In this document: positions 1 through 8,400 of the stretch, piece after piece | Layout: the number at the start of each line of letters is the position of its first letter | How positions within the stretch are numbered: the first letter of the stretch is position 1 | NCBI GenBank assembly: GCA_002255365.1 | Contig: NCBI01000007.1 | Coordinates: forward strand, 46,352-110,351 | DNA length: 64,000 bases | DNA from: Chromatiales bacterium 21-64-14 | GTDB lineage: Bacteria; Pseudomonadota; Gammaproteobacteria; 21-64-14 | Direction of reading: 5' to 3' | Position numbers and translations under genes: made by a program | Notes under the pieces: generated by a model | The model's database searches: none | The model's input: only the letters and a program-made list of their open reading frames with translations | Told to the model about the DNA's origin: nothing

Positions 1-5
1 AGCGT

Positions 6-1241
6 ATGTTGATGGCGGTGTTGCCCGCCACCCACATCCTCGACTTCGATGCCTTGTGCAAGCAGTTGGAGTGCGATCTGGAGCCGGTGGGCGAGGATGA
101 GGTGGGGCGGATTTGTCAGGATTGCGAACTCGGGTCCGTCCCCCCCTTGGGGCAGGCCTACGGCATCCCGGTCATCCTGGATGAGAGTCTCCTGCAAACG
201 GGAGAGGTCTATTTCGAACCAGGATCCCGCAGCAGTCTGCTGGCGGTCCAACCCACCGATTTCCTCAACCTGCAGCCCAACGCTTGGCGCGGCAGCTTCG
301 CGCGTCCGGTGGTGGATTTGGTGCGCCCGGATTTCGATCTCGACGACGTGGCCAGCCAACCGGATGGGCCGCAGCAGTTCACGCCCTTGCGTATCCGCGA
401 CCGGATCCAGGAAATCCACGATCTTCCGCCGATTCCGGAGATGGCCCACCGGCTACTGGAACTGAGTCTGAACCCGCTGGCGGACGCCGACGATCTGGCC
501 CACGTGGTGCAGCTCGACCCCAGCTTGGCGGCCCAGGTGGTGAGCTATGCCACGTCGCCGTTCTACGGGTACCGGGGACGCGTGGATTCAGTGCGCGACG
601 CCATCACCCGGGTGCTGGGATTCGACATGGTGATGAATATGGGGCTCGGGATCGCTATCGGCAAATCCCTGCGTATCCCCCATGAAGGGCCCCTGGGAAT
701 GAAGGCCTATTGGCGTCATGCGATCTATACCGCCGCCCTCACCGAGCGGCTCGCCACCTCGTTGCCGCGGGAATTCCGGATCCGTCCGGGTATGGCGTAC
801 CTGGCGGGGCTGCTGCACGATTTCGGACACCTGCTCCTCGGCCACGTGTTCAAGCCCGGCTTCATTCTCCTGAACCGCTTTATCTCGGTGAACCCGGAGA
901 TTCCGATCACCGATCTCGAGACCTATGTGCTCGGCGTGCGGCACGACCAGATCGGGGCTTGGCTGATGCGTTCCTGGGGCATGCCGGAGGAATTGCTGGT
1001 GGCAGTACGCTGGCATCATCACGAGGCGTATTGGGATCAGCACGCGCTCTATTCCCATTTGGTTCTGGTGGCGGATCGCCTGCTGAAGCGCCAGGGGATC
1101 GGGGACGCGGCGGACGGCACGCTGCCCGCGGCGGTGTTGGAGATGCTGGAACTGACCGAAGAGCAGGCGTTGGTGGTCCTCGGGTACGTCATGGAATCCT
1201 GCGAGGCCCTGGATACGCTGGTGAGCCAGATGGCCGCCTGA
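6..1241 (+). CDS. YbaK-like domain/HDOD domain fusion protein, 5' end outside window
   Basis: Residues 1-100 look like the second half of a YbaK/ProX aminoacyl-tRNA deacylase-like domain (LMAVLPATHILDF near the start, SVPPLGQAYGIPVILDESL at 44-62). Residues 135-335 form an HDOD domain, with PPIPEMAHRLLEL at 141-153 and HDFGH at 271-275. HDOD proteins are signalling or regulatory modules related to HD phosphohydrolases. YbaK domains normally begin about 50 residues before the LAVLPA segment, and the frame stays open to base 3. The first ATG shown is therefore probably internal and the gene continues upstream of the window. It is convergent with the next gene. The signalling output is unknown. 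Confidence 0.85.
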   Translation: MLMAVLPATHILDFDALCKQLECDLEPVGEDEVGRICQDCELGSVPPLGQAYGIPVILDESLLQTGEVYFEPGSRSSLLAVQPTDFLNLQPNAWRGSFARPVVDLVRPDFDLDDVASQPDGPQQFTPLRIRDRIQEIHDLPPIPEMAHRLLELSLNPLADADDLAHVVQLDPSLAAQVVSYATSPFYGYRGRVDSVRDAITRVLGFDMVMNMGLGIAIGKSLRIPHEGPLGMKAYWRHAIYTAALTERLATSLPREFRIRPGMAYLAGLLHDFGHLLLGHVFKPGFILLNRFISVNPEIPITDLETYVLGVRHDQIGAWLMRSWGMPEELLVAVRWHHHEAYWDQHALYSHLVLVADRLLKRQGIGDAADGTLPAAVLEMLELTEEQALVVLGYVMESCEALDTLVSQMAA

Positions 1242-1260
1242 CCGCGCGGGGAGGCGGTCA
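1239..1260. terminator. Possible bidirectional hairpin between convergent genes
   Basis: TGACCGC (1239-1245) and GCGGTCA (1254-1260) are perfect inverted repeats around an 8-nt loop. They begin in the stop codon of the HDOD gene. There is no T-tract on either strand, so intrinsic termination would be weak. Confidence 0.35.
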
Positions 1261-1276
1261 TGGAACGCCGGCGGGT

Positions 1277-1870
1277 TTACTGCGGCCCCGGTGGGTGGCC
1301 GGCCAGCAGCGCGCGCTTCAAACCCCCGTCGGCAGGATGATCCCCAAGCCAGATCCGTAGCAGTGCGCGGTAGAAATCCGCCCCCGGGATCACGCCCCGC
1401 TCCCGGCCCCGAACTGTCACTCGCGTGCCGATGCCCGGCACATAATCCAGCAGCACCGCATCGCCCCGATGCAGGGTTTCGAACATCGCGTTGAAGGCGG
1501 TGATGCGCGCGCTCAGGGCCTGAAATTCCGTGCTGCCAAGGTTGGCTCGGAAGCCTTCGAGCCAGCCGCCCACCAGTTGGCTTCGGCTGACCCGGTAGTA
1601 GAGAAAGTGCATCCAGATCCGCTTCGGTCCGGGCTGGGACAGTACCCCGTTCAGGGAGTCGGCGGGCCGGGGCAGATAGAGGGCCGCGACGTAGATCCGC
1701 AGGAAGTATTTGTGGCGCACCCCGACCCCATTCAGGGGCAGGACCGGGCCGTCCGGCACCGGGCGGGCACTGGTGGGTACCGGGATGCCGGCAATTTCCG
1801 CAGCGGTCGCCGGAACTTCGAGTGCCGCAATCAGGGCCGCGGCGATAAGCAGCGGCAGGGCGCGGGTCAC
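1277..1870 (-). CDS. Chalcone isomerase-like secreted protein
   Basis: The 197-residue product has a signal peptide (about 1-23, ending ATAAE). It carries the block LNGVGVRHKYFLRIYVAALY, typical of the bacterial chalcone-isomerase-like family. That family keeps the chalcone isomerase fold, but its bacterial role is unclear and flavonoid chemistry is not implied. A GGAGGAG ribosome binding site sits just upstream of the ATG at 1870. It is a single gene, convergent with the HDOD gene. The likely location is periplasmic. Family assignment is fairly confident; function is unknown. Confidence 0.8.
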   Translation of the reverse strand: MTRALPLLIAAALIAALEVPATAAEIAGIPVPTSARPVPDGPVLPLNGVGVRHKYFLRIYVAALYLPRPADSLNGVLSQPGPKRIWMHFLYYRVSRSQLVGGWLEGFRANLGSTEFQALSARITAFNAMFETLHRGDAVLLDYVPGIGTRVTVRGRERGVIPGADFYRALLRIWLGDHPADGGLKRALLAGHPPGPQ

Positions 1871-1903
1871 GGGTTTCTCCTCCGGGGATGGGACGCTGTG
1901 CCC

Positions 1904-1931
1904 ATTGTATAACCCGACGGCTTCAGTTGAA
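1904..1931 (-). promoter_or_regulatory. Probable sigma-70 promoter of the chalcone isomerase-like gene
   Basis: Read on the minus strand: -35 TTCAAC (1931-1926), a 16-nt spacer, and -10 TACAAT (1909-1904). It lies about 35 nt upstream of the ATG at 1870. The -10 is good and the -35 moderate. Confidence 0.45.
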
Positions 1932-2100
1932 GGCGTCCGTGTCCGATGTAACGGGTAAGGGCCGCGGGCGCGTTGCCGCGCGGCCTCACGGGAGACCGCG
2001 GCGTTTCGGGAACGGCAGCGCCGGTACGGAACCCGAGCGGCGTCACCGCCGGCGCCACTCTAGGGTGTATGTAACCGCTTTAGGAGTAGGGAGTAGTCCT

Positions 2101-2325
2101 ATGAAAAAGCAGCCTTTGCAAATGGTGGTGATCGACCTGGAGAATGGCAGGCGCGGGGTATTCATCGGGCGAGCCCTGGTGCTCGACGATTGGTCCGACG
2201 AGGATTTCCAGGTGGAAAACGTGTGGTTCACCGACGTCCAGGAAATCCCCGAGGACACGACCCTGGAACAGCTCACGGACTTCACCTTGGAACAGGTGGA
2301 CTATCTGACCCAGACCCGCCAGTAA
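2101..2325 (+). CDS. Small acidic hypothetical protein (74 aa)
   Basis: The ATG at 2101 follows a purine-rich ribosome binding site (AGGAGTAGGGAG). The product begins MKKQPLQMVVIDLENGRRG and is acidic, rich in Asp, Glu and Thr (DDWSDEDFQVENVWFTDVQ). It has no signal peptide, membrane segment or cysteine. The alternating hydrophobic pattern at the N-terminus (MVVIDLENG..GVFIGRALVL) suggests a small beta-rich cytoplasmic fold. I do not recognise the family. It stands alone between the chalcone-like gene and the lamin-tail protein. The clean ribosome binding site and ordinary codon use support a real gene. Confidence 0.7.
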   Translation: MKKQPLQMVVIDLENGRRGVFIGRALVLDDWSDEDFQVENVWFTDVQEIPEDTTLEQLTDFTLEQVDYLTQTRQ

Positions 2326-2415
2326 CCCGCTCATCGGCCGCGTCCCTCGGGGTTCGCGCCAACGCGCTGTGCCCTTGATGGTTCCTACGGGCGCCACCCC
2401 CTCCCGTGTCCGGGT

Positions 2416-2443
2416 TTGCACGACATCCATAAAGCGTTACAAT
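2416..2443 (+). promoter_or_regulatory. Sigma-70-type promoter upstream of the lamin-tail protein gene
   Basis: TTGCAC (2416-2421), a 16-nt spacer and TACAAT (2438-2443), followed by a 62-nt leader to the ATG at 2506. No sigma-54 element is present here, unlike the PEP-CTERM-class genes at the right end of the window. Confidence 0.55.
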
Positions 2444-2505
2444 CGGGTCCGCGGGCAGGATGCCCGTGACCGAAAATCCGTTATGGATCTACAAGGAGGT
2501 GTTCC

Positions 2506-3180
2506 ATGCGCACGCGATCCGCAGTGAGCGTTCTAAGCGCCCGTTCGTGGTGTACCCGCCTGACTTCCCTGGCCCTGTTGTTGGTTGCCGTTCCGGCGCA
2601 CGGGTCTCTGTTGCTCTCGGAGGTGCTCTACGACGCCGTTGGGAGTGACAACGGCGGGGTTTTCGTGGAGTTGTCCGGTGCCCCCGGCACGTCTCTGGCG
2701 GGGGTGAGCCTGGAGGGGGTGAACGGTGCCGATGGCCGGGTCTATCTCACTCTGCCTTTGAGTGGTGTGATCCCGGCGTCGGGGTTGTTCGTGGTGGCCG
2801 ACGATGCGGGCGATGGCTCCTCCGGGGTGGCCCGAGCGAATCTGATCACCAATTTTGACTTCCAGAACGGTCCCGATTCGATTGTTTTGCGGATGGGCGC
2901 CACGGTACTCGACGCCCTCGGTTACGGGACCTTCCCGGCGGGCTCGGTGTTCGCAGGGGAAGGCAACGCGGCGCCCGACGGGGCCGCTGGACAAAGCCTC
3001 GCCCGCATCCCCGGGATGCCTGATACCGGGGACAACCGCGCCGACTTCCGGCTCCGGGATCTCCCCACACCGGGTTCCAATGGGGTCTCTGCGGTACCGA
3101 TTCCGCCTGCGGGGGCACTGTTTCTGACCGGAGCGACCACCCTGCTGGTGCCCTTGCTGGGGCGCCGACGGCGCGCCTGA
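2506..3180 (+). CDS. Secreted lamin-tail-domain protein with VPxxP-type C-terminal sorting signal
   Basis: The 224-residue precursor follows a strong AAGGAGG ribosome binding site. It has an N-terminal signal peptide (hydrophobic SLALLLVAVPAHG, cleavage near residue 34). A lamin-tail-like Ig-fold domain spans about 35-185 (LLLSEVLYDAVGSDNGGVFV, then FVVADDAGDG and NFDFQNGPDSIVLR). The end is VPIPPAGALFLTGATTLLV followed by a Gly-Arg-rich basic tail. That tripartite tail (VPxxP motif, hydrophobic helix, Arg cluster) is the layout of PEP-CTERM/VPLPA-CTERM sorting signals processed by exosortases. No exosortase lies in the window. Likely surface-exposed or exported; partner unknown. Confidence 0.8.
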   Translation: MRTRSAVSVLSARSWCTRLTSLALLLVAVPAHGSLLLSEVLYDAVGSDNGGVFVELSGAPGTSLAGVSLEGVNGADGRVYLTLPLSGVIPASGLFVVADDAGDGSSGVARANLITNFDFQNGPDSIVLRMGATVLDALGYGTFPAGSVFAGEGNAAPDGAAGQSLARIPGMPDTGDNRADFRLRDLPTPGSNGVSAVPIPPAGALFLTGATTLLVPLLGRRRRA

Positions 3181-3506
3181 GCCCGGCGCTAGGCCTTAGT
3201 CCTTTGGAGCGCCCCGGGGGTAGGGGCGCTCCCATTTTGCAGCGGCGCTATCCTTAAGGGAACGGGGAAGTCCTGCCGGTATCCGGTCCGCCGTGGCTTG
3301 TGCGGGGCGAGATCCAGGATTTCAAGGACCTTGGGGGTGAACGTGGATTTGGCTTTCATTTCCCCGCGTAACATCCTATGATCTCTTCGAATAAGAACAT
3401 GTGTTTGTCATTTCGCACGTCCAATACGAACAATTTTGTTCCGTCTGGAATGCAGGGGATCCCGGAGGCCGGGCCATTGCGCTCCTCGCGGGTTCGGAGG
3501 GTCACC
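3181..3506. other. Intergenic region before the GGDEF-EAL gene
   Basis: Apart from the terminator at 3206-3238 I see no gene. The A/T-richer stretch at 3375-3440 probably holds the promoter of the following gene, but no convincing -35/-10 pair was picked out. Confidence 0.5.
3206..3238 (+). terminator. Rho-independent-like terminator after the lamin-tail gene
   Basis: A perfect 10-bp stem, GGAGCGCCCC (3206-3215) with GGGGCGCTCC (3223-3232), and a 7-nt loop, followed by a short T-run (CATTTTGC). It begins 26 nt after the stop codon. Confidence 0.75.
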
Positions 3507-5393
3507 ATGCGGATGATCAAGGGGATTGAAGGGCTCGCCGGCCCGCCAGCGGAACTGATATTGGAGCGTGACGCCTTGAGCGGCGCGCTGCTTTCCGTAA
3601 CCGCGAGCCTCGCCCAGGGGCGGGATCCCGAGGCGATCCTGCACGTGATGTGTGACCAGTTGGTGGCTGCCAGTCCCCATCTGCGCTTGGCCTGGGCCTA
3701 CCTGGGGGATCCCGACGTGGAGGTCATCGCGCCCACCTATAGCGCGGGGGCGGCGCGCGACTACGCCGAGTATCTCAGTCGCGGCGAGAGCCCGGAGCTG
3801 CGCTTCGGCCCGATCCGCCGCTCCCTGATGACCGACCACCCCAACGTCAGCCATATCCAGTTCGACGGCCACATCGACTCGTGGCGCGATCGGGCGTTGC
3901 AGAGCCGGCTCCGGGAGCGGGCCTGCATCCCGTTCGGGGATGCGGATGCGACTTCTGCTTCCCGCGGCGTCCTGGTGGTATATGCGGACGAACCGGATTA
4001 CTTCGAGCGCATCGGCCTGGAGCCGTTTTTTGCGTTTGCGCGCCTCGCGGAGATGGCCTTGCAGCAAGCCCATCTGCGCCTGCGCCTGCAGGAACTCGCC
4101 ACGGTGGATCACCTCACCGGGCTGCTCAACCGCGGCGCCCTGCAGGAGGTCCTGGACCGGGAGCACGCACGCGCGCAGCGCAGTGCACGGCCCTATTGCA
4201 CGCTGCTGTTCGACTTGGACCGCTTCAAACTCATCAACGACAGTTATGGCCACGCCGTCGGTGACCAAGTGCTCACCGCGGTGGCGGCGCGTGCCCAGGA
4301 GGTGCTCCGGGAGGGGGACTGGCTGGGGCGTTGGGGTGGGGAGGAGTTTCTGTGCCTGCTACCGGAAACCGATCATCACGAGGGCTACCTGGTGGCGGAG
4401 CGACTGCGCCTGGGGATTGGCGAGACCCCCGTCGTGGCCGACGATCGCAAGCTCGACATTACGGTGAGCGTGGGTCTGGCGAGCTTCCGGCGCGACGGTG
4501 ATACCTTGGCTGAACTACTGACCTGCGCCGACGCGGCCCTGTACGAGGCCAAACGCGGGGGCCGTAATCGGTTGGTGAGCAGCAACGGCCGGGCGCAGGG
4601 CATCTTCTTCATCGGCGGACAGGTCGAGGAGGCACTCAAGACCGGGCGCGTCCGCCCAGTGTACCAGCCGATTGTCGACCTGAGCAGCGGCGCGGTGGTC
4701 GCGGACGAGTCTCTGGCACGCATCGTAACCGATGACAACGGACTGCTGGAGGCCCGGGAGTTCATCGAGGCCGCCAGCCAGCTCCAGCTCATCCACCGCA
4801 TCGACTATCAGATCATGCTCCAGACCATGCGCCACTGCATGAATCTGGCGGCCGGCGGCGAGCGGCGTGCCCATTTCGTGAACGTCTCGGCGGACCTGCT
4901 GCGCCACCCGGAACTGGTGGAGCGTCTGCTGGAGCAGGCACGCATCTATTGTTCCTGCGTGAAGGGTGATGGTCTGGAGAAACCACTGGTGATTGAGATC
5001 ACCGAGCGGGAACTGCTCGAGGATACCGCCCACGCGCGGCGCGTGCTTACGCCCTTTCTGGACTTTGGTCTGCGGCTGGCAATCGACGATTTCGGCAGTG
5101 GCTATTCGTCGTTCCAGTATCTGGCGGATCTGCCAGTGGCGTTCCTGAAGATTGAAGGGAATCTGATCCGCCGGGTGGCCCGCGAACCGCGGGTGCGGGC
5201 GATCCTGCACGGCATCCAGGACACTGCCCGCAGCCTCGGCCTGACGACCCTCGCGGAATCGGTGGAGAACCCGGAGACCGTGGAGGTCCTGAAAGAAATC
5301 GGCGTGGACTGGGGTCAGGGGTACCATTTCGGGCGGCCCCAGGCGGTGGACACTGCCGACGATCCCGCGTTCGCCACCGTGGGGCCGGCGTAA
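3507..5393 (+). CDS. GGDEF-EAL c-di-GMP turnover protein with N-terminal GAF-like domain
   Basis: A start at ATG 3507 is preferred over an in-frame ATG at 3378, because GGAGG lies 6 nt upstream; this gives 628 residues. A GAF-like sensory region (about 20-185) precedes a diguanylate cyclase domain with an intact GGEEF (277-281) and FDLDRFKLINDSYGH. The EAL domain starts near 375. Its signature reads ESL (401-403) rather than EAL. The other catalytic positions look present: FVNVSAD, EITE, DDFGSG (527-532), LKIEG, AESVE and QGYHFGRP. Both synthesis and hydrolysis of c-di-GMP are plausible. It is soluble, with no membrane segments, and convergent with tamB. Confidence 0.92.
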   Translation: MRMIKGIEGLAGPPAELILERDALSGALLSVTASLAQGRDPEAILHVMCDQLVAASPHLRLAWAYLGDPDVEVIAPTYSAGAARDYAEYLSRGESPELRFGPIRRSLMTDHPNVSHIQFDGHIDSWRDRALQSRLRERACIPFGDADATSASRGVLVVYADEPDYFERIGLEPFFAFARLAEMALQQAHLRLRLQELATVDHLTGLLNRGALQEVLDREHARAQRSARPYCTLLFDLDRFKLINDSYGHAVGDQVLTAVAARAQEVLREGDWLGRWGGEEFLCLLPETDHHEGYLVAERLRLGIGETPVVADDRKLDITVSVGLASFRRDGDTLAELLTCADAALYEAKRGGRNRLVSSNGRAQGIFFIGGQVEEALKTGRVRPVYQPIVDLSSGAVVADESLARIVTDDNGLLEAREFIEAASQLQLIHRIDYQIMLQTMRHCMNLAAGGERRAHFVNVSADLLRHPELVERLLEQARIYCSCVKGDGLEKPLVIEITERELLEDTAHARRVLTPFLDFGLRLAIDDFGSGYSSFQYLADLPVAFLKIEGNLIRRVAREPRVRAILHGIQDTARSLGLTTLAESVENPETVEVLKEIGVDWGQGYHFGRPQAVDTADDPAFATVGPA

Positions 5394-5419
5394 CGCAGCC
5401 GGTGCCTGGGCGTCTGCGT

Positions 5420-5436
5420 GGCCGTTTTCAACGGCC
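5420..5436. terminator. Compact hairpin between convergent GGDEF-EAL and tamB genes
   Basis: A perfect 7-bp stem GGCCGTT/AACGGCC with a 3-nt loop lies in the 45-bp gap between the two stop codons. No real T-tract is present on either strand; it may act as a weak bidirectional terminator. Confidence 0.4.
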
Positions 5437-5438
5437 TC

Positions 5439-8400
5439 TTAACGTTCGATGGTATAGAGAAAGTCGATTCCGCTCTCAATCCCGGTCTCGGTCTCCACGC
5501 TCCAGCGGGTGCTCAGCTTATAGCGCACCCGGAAGATGTTGCCCGGCTGAAACAGCGCGGTCGTGTATTGGACGTAGAGTCGCGGAGACAGATATCTTCC
5601 CAGCACCAGAGAGGCCACCGGCGTGGTGGCGGTACTGGTGGGGGGGATCCCCGGCGTGCTGGTCACCGGCGTGGATCCGGGTAGGCTTTCCGACTCGATC
5701 TGCGCCTCCTGCAGGCCGAATTTCGAGCCGAGCTGGCCCAAGAGCAGATTGCCGCCGCTGAACCCCACACTGGACGCCGCCCGGTACAGCAGCGCGCCCT
5801 GGGAGGAGGACGCTTGGCTGATCGGACGCCCGATCAACAGGTAGGAAAGGATGTCCGATTGATCCATGGTCGGATTGGAGAACAGCGACAACACCGGTTT
5901 CTGTACGGTGCCGCGCACGCGGATTCCCGCCGTCACGTCTCCGACTTGGCGGGTGGATTCCACGTCCAGCCCCGGATTCTGGATCGGCCCTCCGGCGAAC
6001 AGCAACCGTCCCTGGGTGATCTTCAGGTCCTGTCCATACGCCTTGTAGGTGCCCTCCGCGACGCGGAGTTCGCCCTGGCCCAGGGTGACCTTTCCAGGTT
6101 CATCGATGGCCAGCACCTGCCCGGTGATCCGACCCTTGAAACCATAGCCGCGCAACCGCACCTTGTCGCCCAGGATCAGGCGTACCCGGGCTGACACGCG
6201 CCACGGGGATTTCGTGACCTGGCGGGGCCCGGCGTTGACGATGACGACGTCGGGGGAGGTACGGACCACCCGTTGGGACGTGTGTAGATTCAGGGATGCC
6301 GTGGGGACCGTCACGTCGCCGCTGACCCGCAGGTCGTGGCCTTCGGTGACGATATCCAGCTTGGGTGAGACGGACACGCGGGCAACGGGGATGTTCGCGG
6401 CCTGAAATCCACTACCCGTCACTTGCAGATGGGTCTTCCAGACGGCGCGCGGCCCGGGCCGCGCCGTGCCGGTGAGGTTCAACGTGCCGGTTCCGGACTT
6501 CGCGCTGGCGTTCAAGTCCAGTCCGTTGGATCCCTGGCTGCGGGCGGCGATCTGTACTGCGCTGAGCTGGAGCCCGAGGCGCGGGATTTCGGCGGTGCCG
6601 TCGGCGAGGATGCCGCTGCCGCTGAGTATCGGCCGTGCGGGGGTCCCCGCGACCGTCAGATCCAGGGTGAATCGGCCCGCCACGTGCTGTATCTCCGGGA
6701 ACAGCATGCCTAGCCATGCCAGTTCCCGTAACCGCCCGTGCAGTTCGCCGTGGATCGGACGTTGCCGCCATGTGCTCCCCGGGGTGCCGGCCGCCATCTG
6801 CAGGTGGGCCTCGAGACGGTCCGCGGCGTTGAGGTTGAGTTGCACTTGGCCCTGGGCCGCGCCCTGCGCGAGCCGGATCTGGGCCTGAAGGCTGCGGTAG
6901 GCGGTCTGTCCCGCGCCGCCCCCGGATAGGTGATAGCGGAGCACGCCGGGCCCCGCCTCCAGTTGCGCCTGCCCGGTAACCGGGGCGTTTGCGGCAGCGC
7001 CTACCGTGGCGTTTAGATTCAGGGTGCCGGACACGGCGCTGGTGCCGGGCAGCAGCGCGTCCAGGGCGCCGAGAGGGAAACGCTGGGCCCGCAGCGTCCC
7101 CTGCCAAGCACTGTGGCGGCGCCAATCCAGCGCGCCGCAGAGCTGCGCGTTGCCGGCTTCCCAGCATGCCATCCCGATATCCACCCCGTGGCCGCGAACG
7201 CGCACCGGTACCGGTGCGCGCAGGCGCCACGGCGGGCCCTGCGTCGGCGCCACCTCGGCGCGGCGCAGCGCTCCCTGCCAGCCATCGGCCGCGCGCCCCC
7301 CGGTCACCATCAACCGCAAGCGCGCGTGGCTGGAGTCCACGCGCGCTTCCAGGGTGTGGTGCCGCGCCGTGCCGTGAGACGTGATCTCCAGGTGTTCCAC
7401 GCGCAGGGTTCCGATCCGCAGACCCTGCGCCGTCAAGGCCGTCTCCACCGGTTGAGTTCCCTGCGTGCCGATGCGCAGATGTGCCTGCAAGGCCTGCATC
7501 CCAAAGTCCGGTATGCGCACGGACTTCGCGCGTATAGAGGCGCTGAACATCGGCGCGTCACGGGGACCGGTGAGACGTCCATCGGCGGTAAACCTACCGG
7601 TGCCATCGGGGACCAGGGCGCCCAGGTGGGGCGCATGCAGCTTCCAGTCGAGGTCCCAGACCCGGCCAACGCTACCGGAGAGCTGCAATCGGGCGTCACC
7701 GCTGTCCAGAGTCAGTTGCGCGACCCGGGCGTCGTGGCCCTGCAGGACGAGGCGTCCCTGGCCGTGCACCGGATAACCGCGCAATTCGCCGCGCAGCGCG
7801 TCTATCCGCAACTCACTGTGCACCCCACCGGCGCGTTGCGATCCCGTGGCGGCGATGGTCCCATCCAGCGTGCCGGGCCAGTCGCGCCAGCGTACCCCCG
7901 GATTCAGATGGGAAGCCCGCAGGGTCAAGTGCCAGCTGGGTTGCGGACGCCAAGTCGCGGCACCGGATCCGGTGATCGTCCCGTTCAGGACGTTTCCTTC
8001 CAGGGTTTCGAACGTGACGCCGTTGTGGTCGCCTTGGCTCTGGCCGCGCCAAGTGCCGGGGGGAATCCCGGCGCCACCCACCGCCGCGTTGAAGCGCAAC
8101 CGGTAGGCGGCCAGGGTACCCGCGGCGTTCAGGGTGCCTTGAGGACTGGTGAACCGGGGTGCGCCGCTCAGTGGCCAGTGCAGCTTTGTCCAGTGGGCGT
8201 CGAGTTTCCCGGTGCCCGCGGAGAGGCCGCCGTGCCACCGGCCGGTGGCGGCGGCGCGCAGGCCTCCGGGGCCGCTGACCGTCAGGTCCTCCACCTGCCA
8301 ACCGGTGGCTTGGTGCGAGATCTGCAGCTGGGCTTGCAGGGTTTGGGAAGCGGCAAGGGTGGCGGCGATGCTGCCCTCGGCTCGGAATTCGCTTGCGCGG

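Noticed and set aside
3189..3374. 61-residue minus-strand frame containing MKAKSTFTPKVLEILDLAPH
   Set aside because: It reads through the terminator at 3206-3232, lacks a properly spaced ribosome binding site and matches no family I know.
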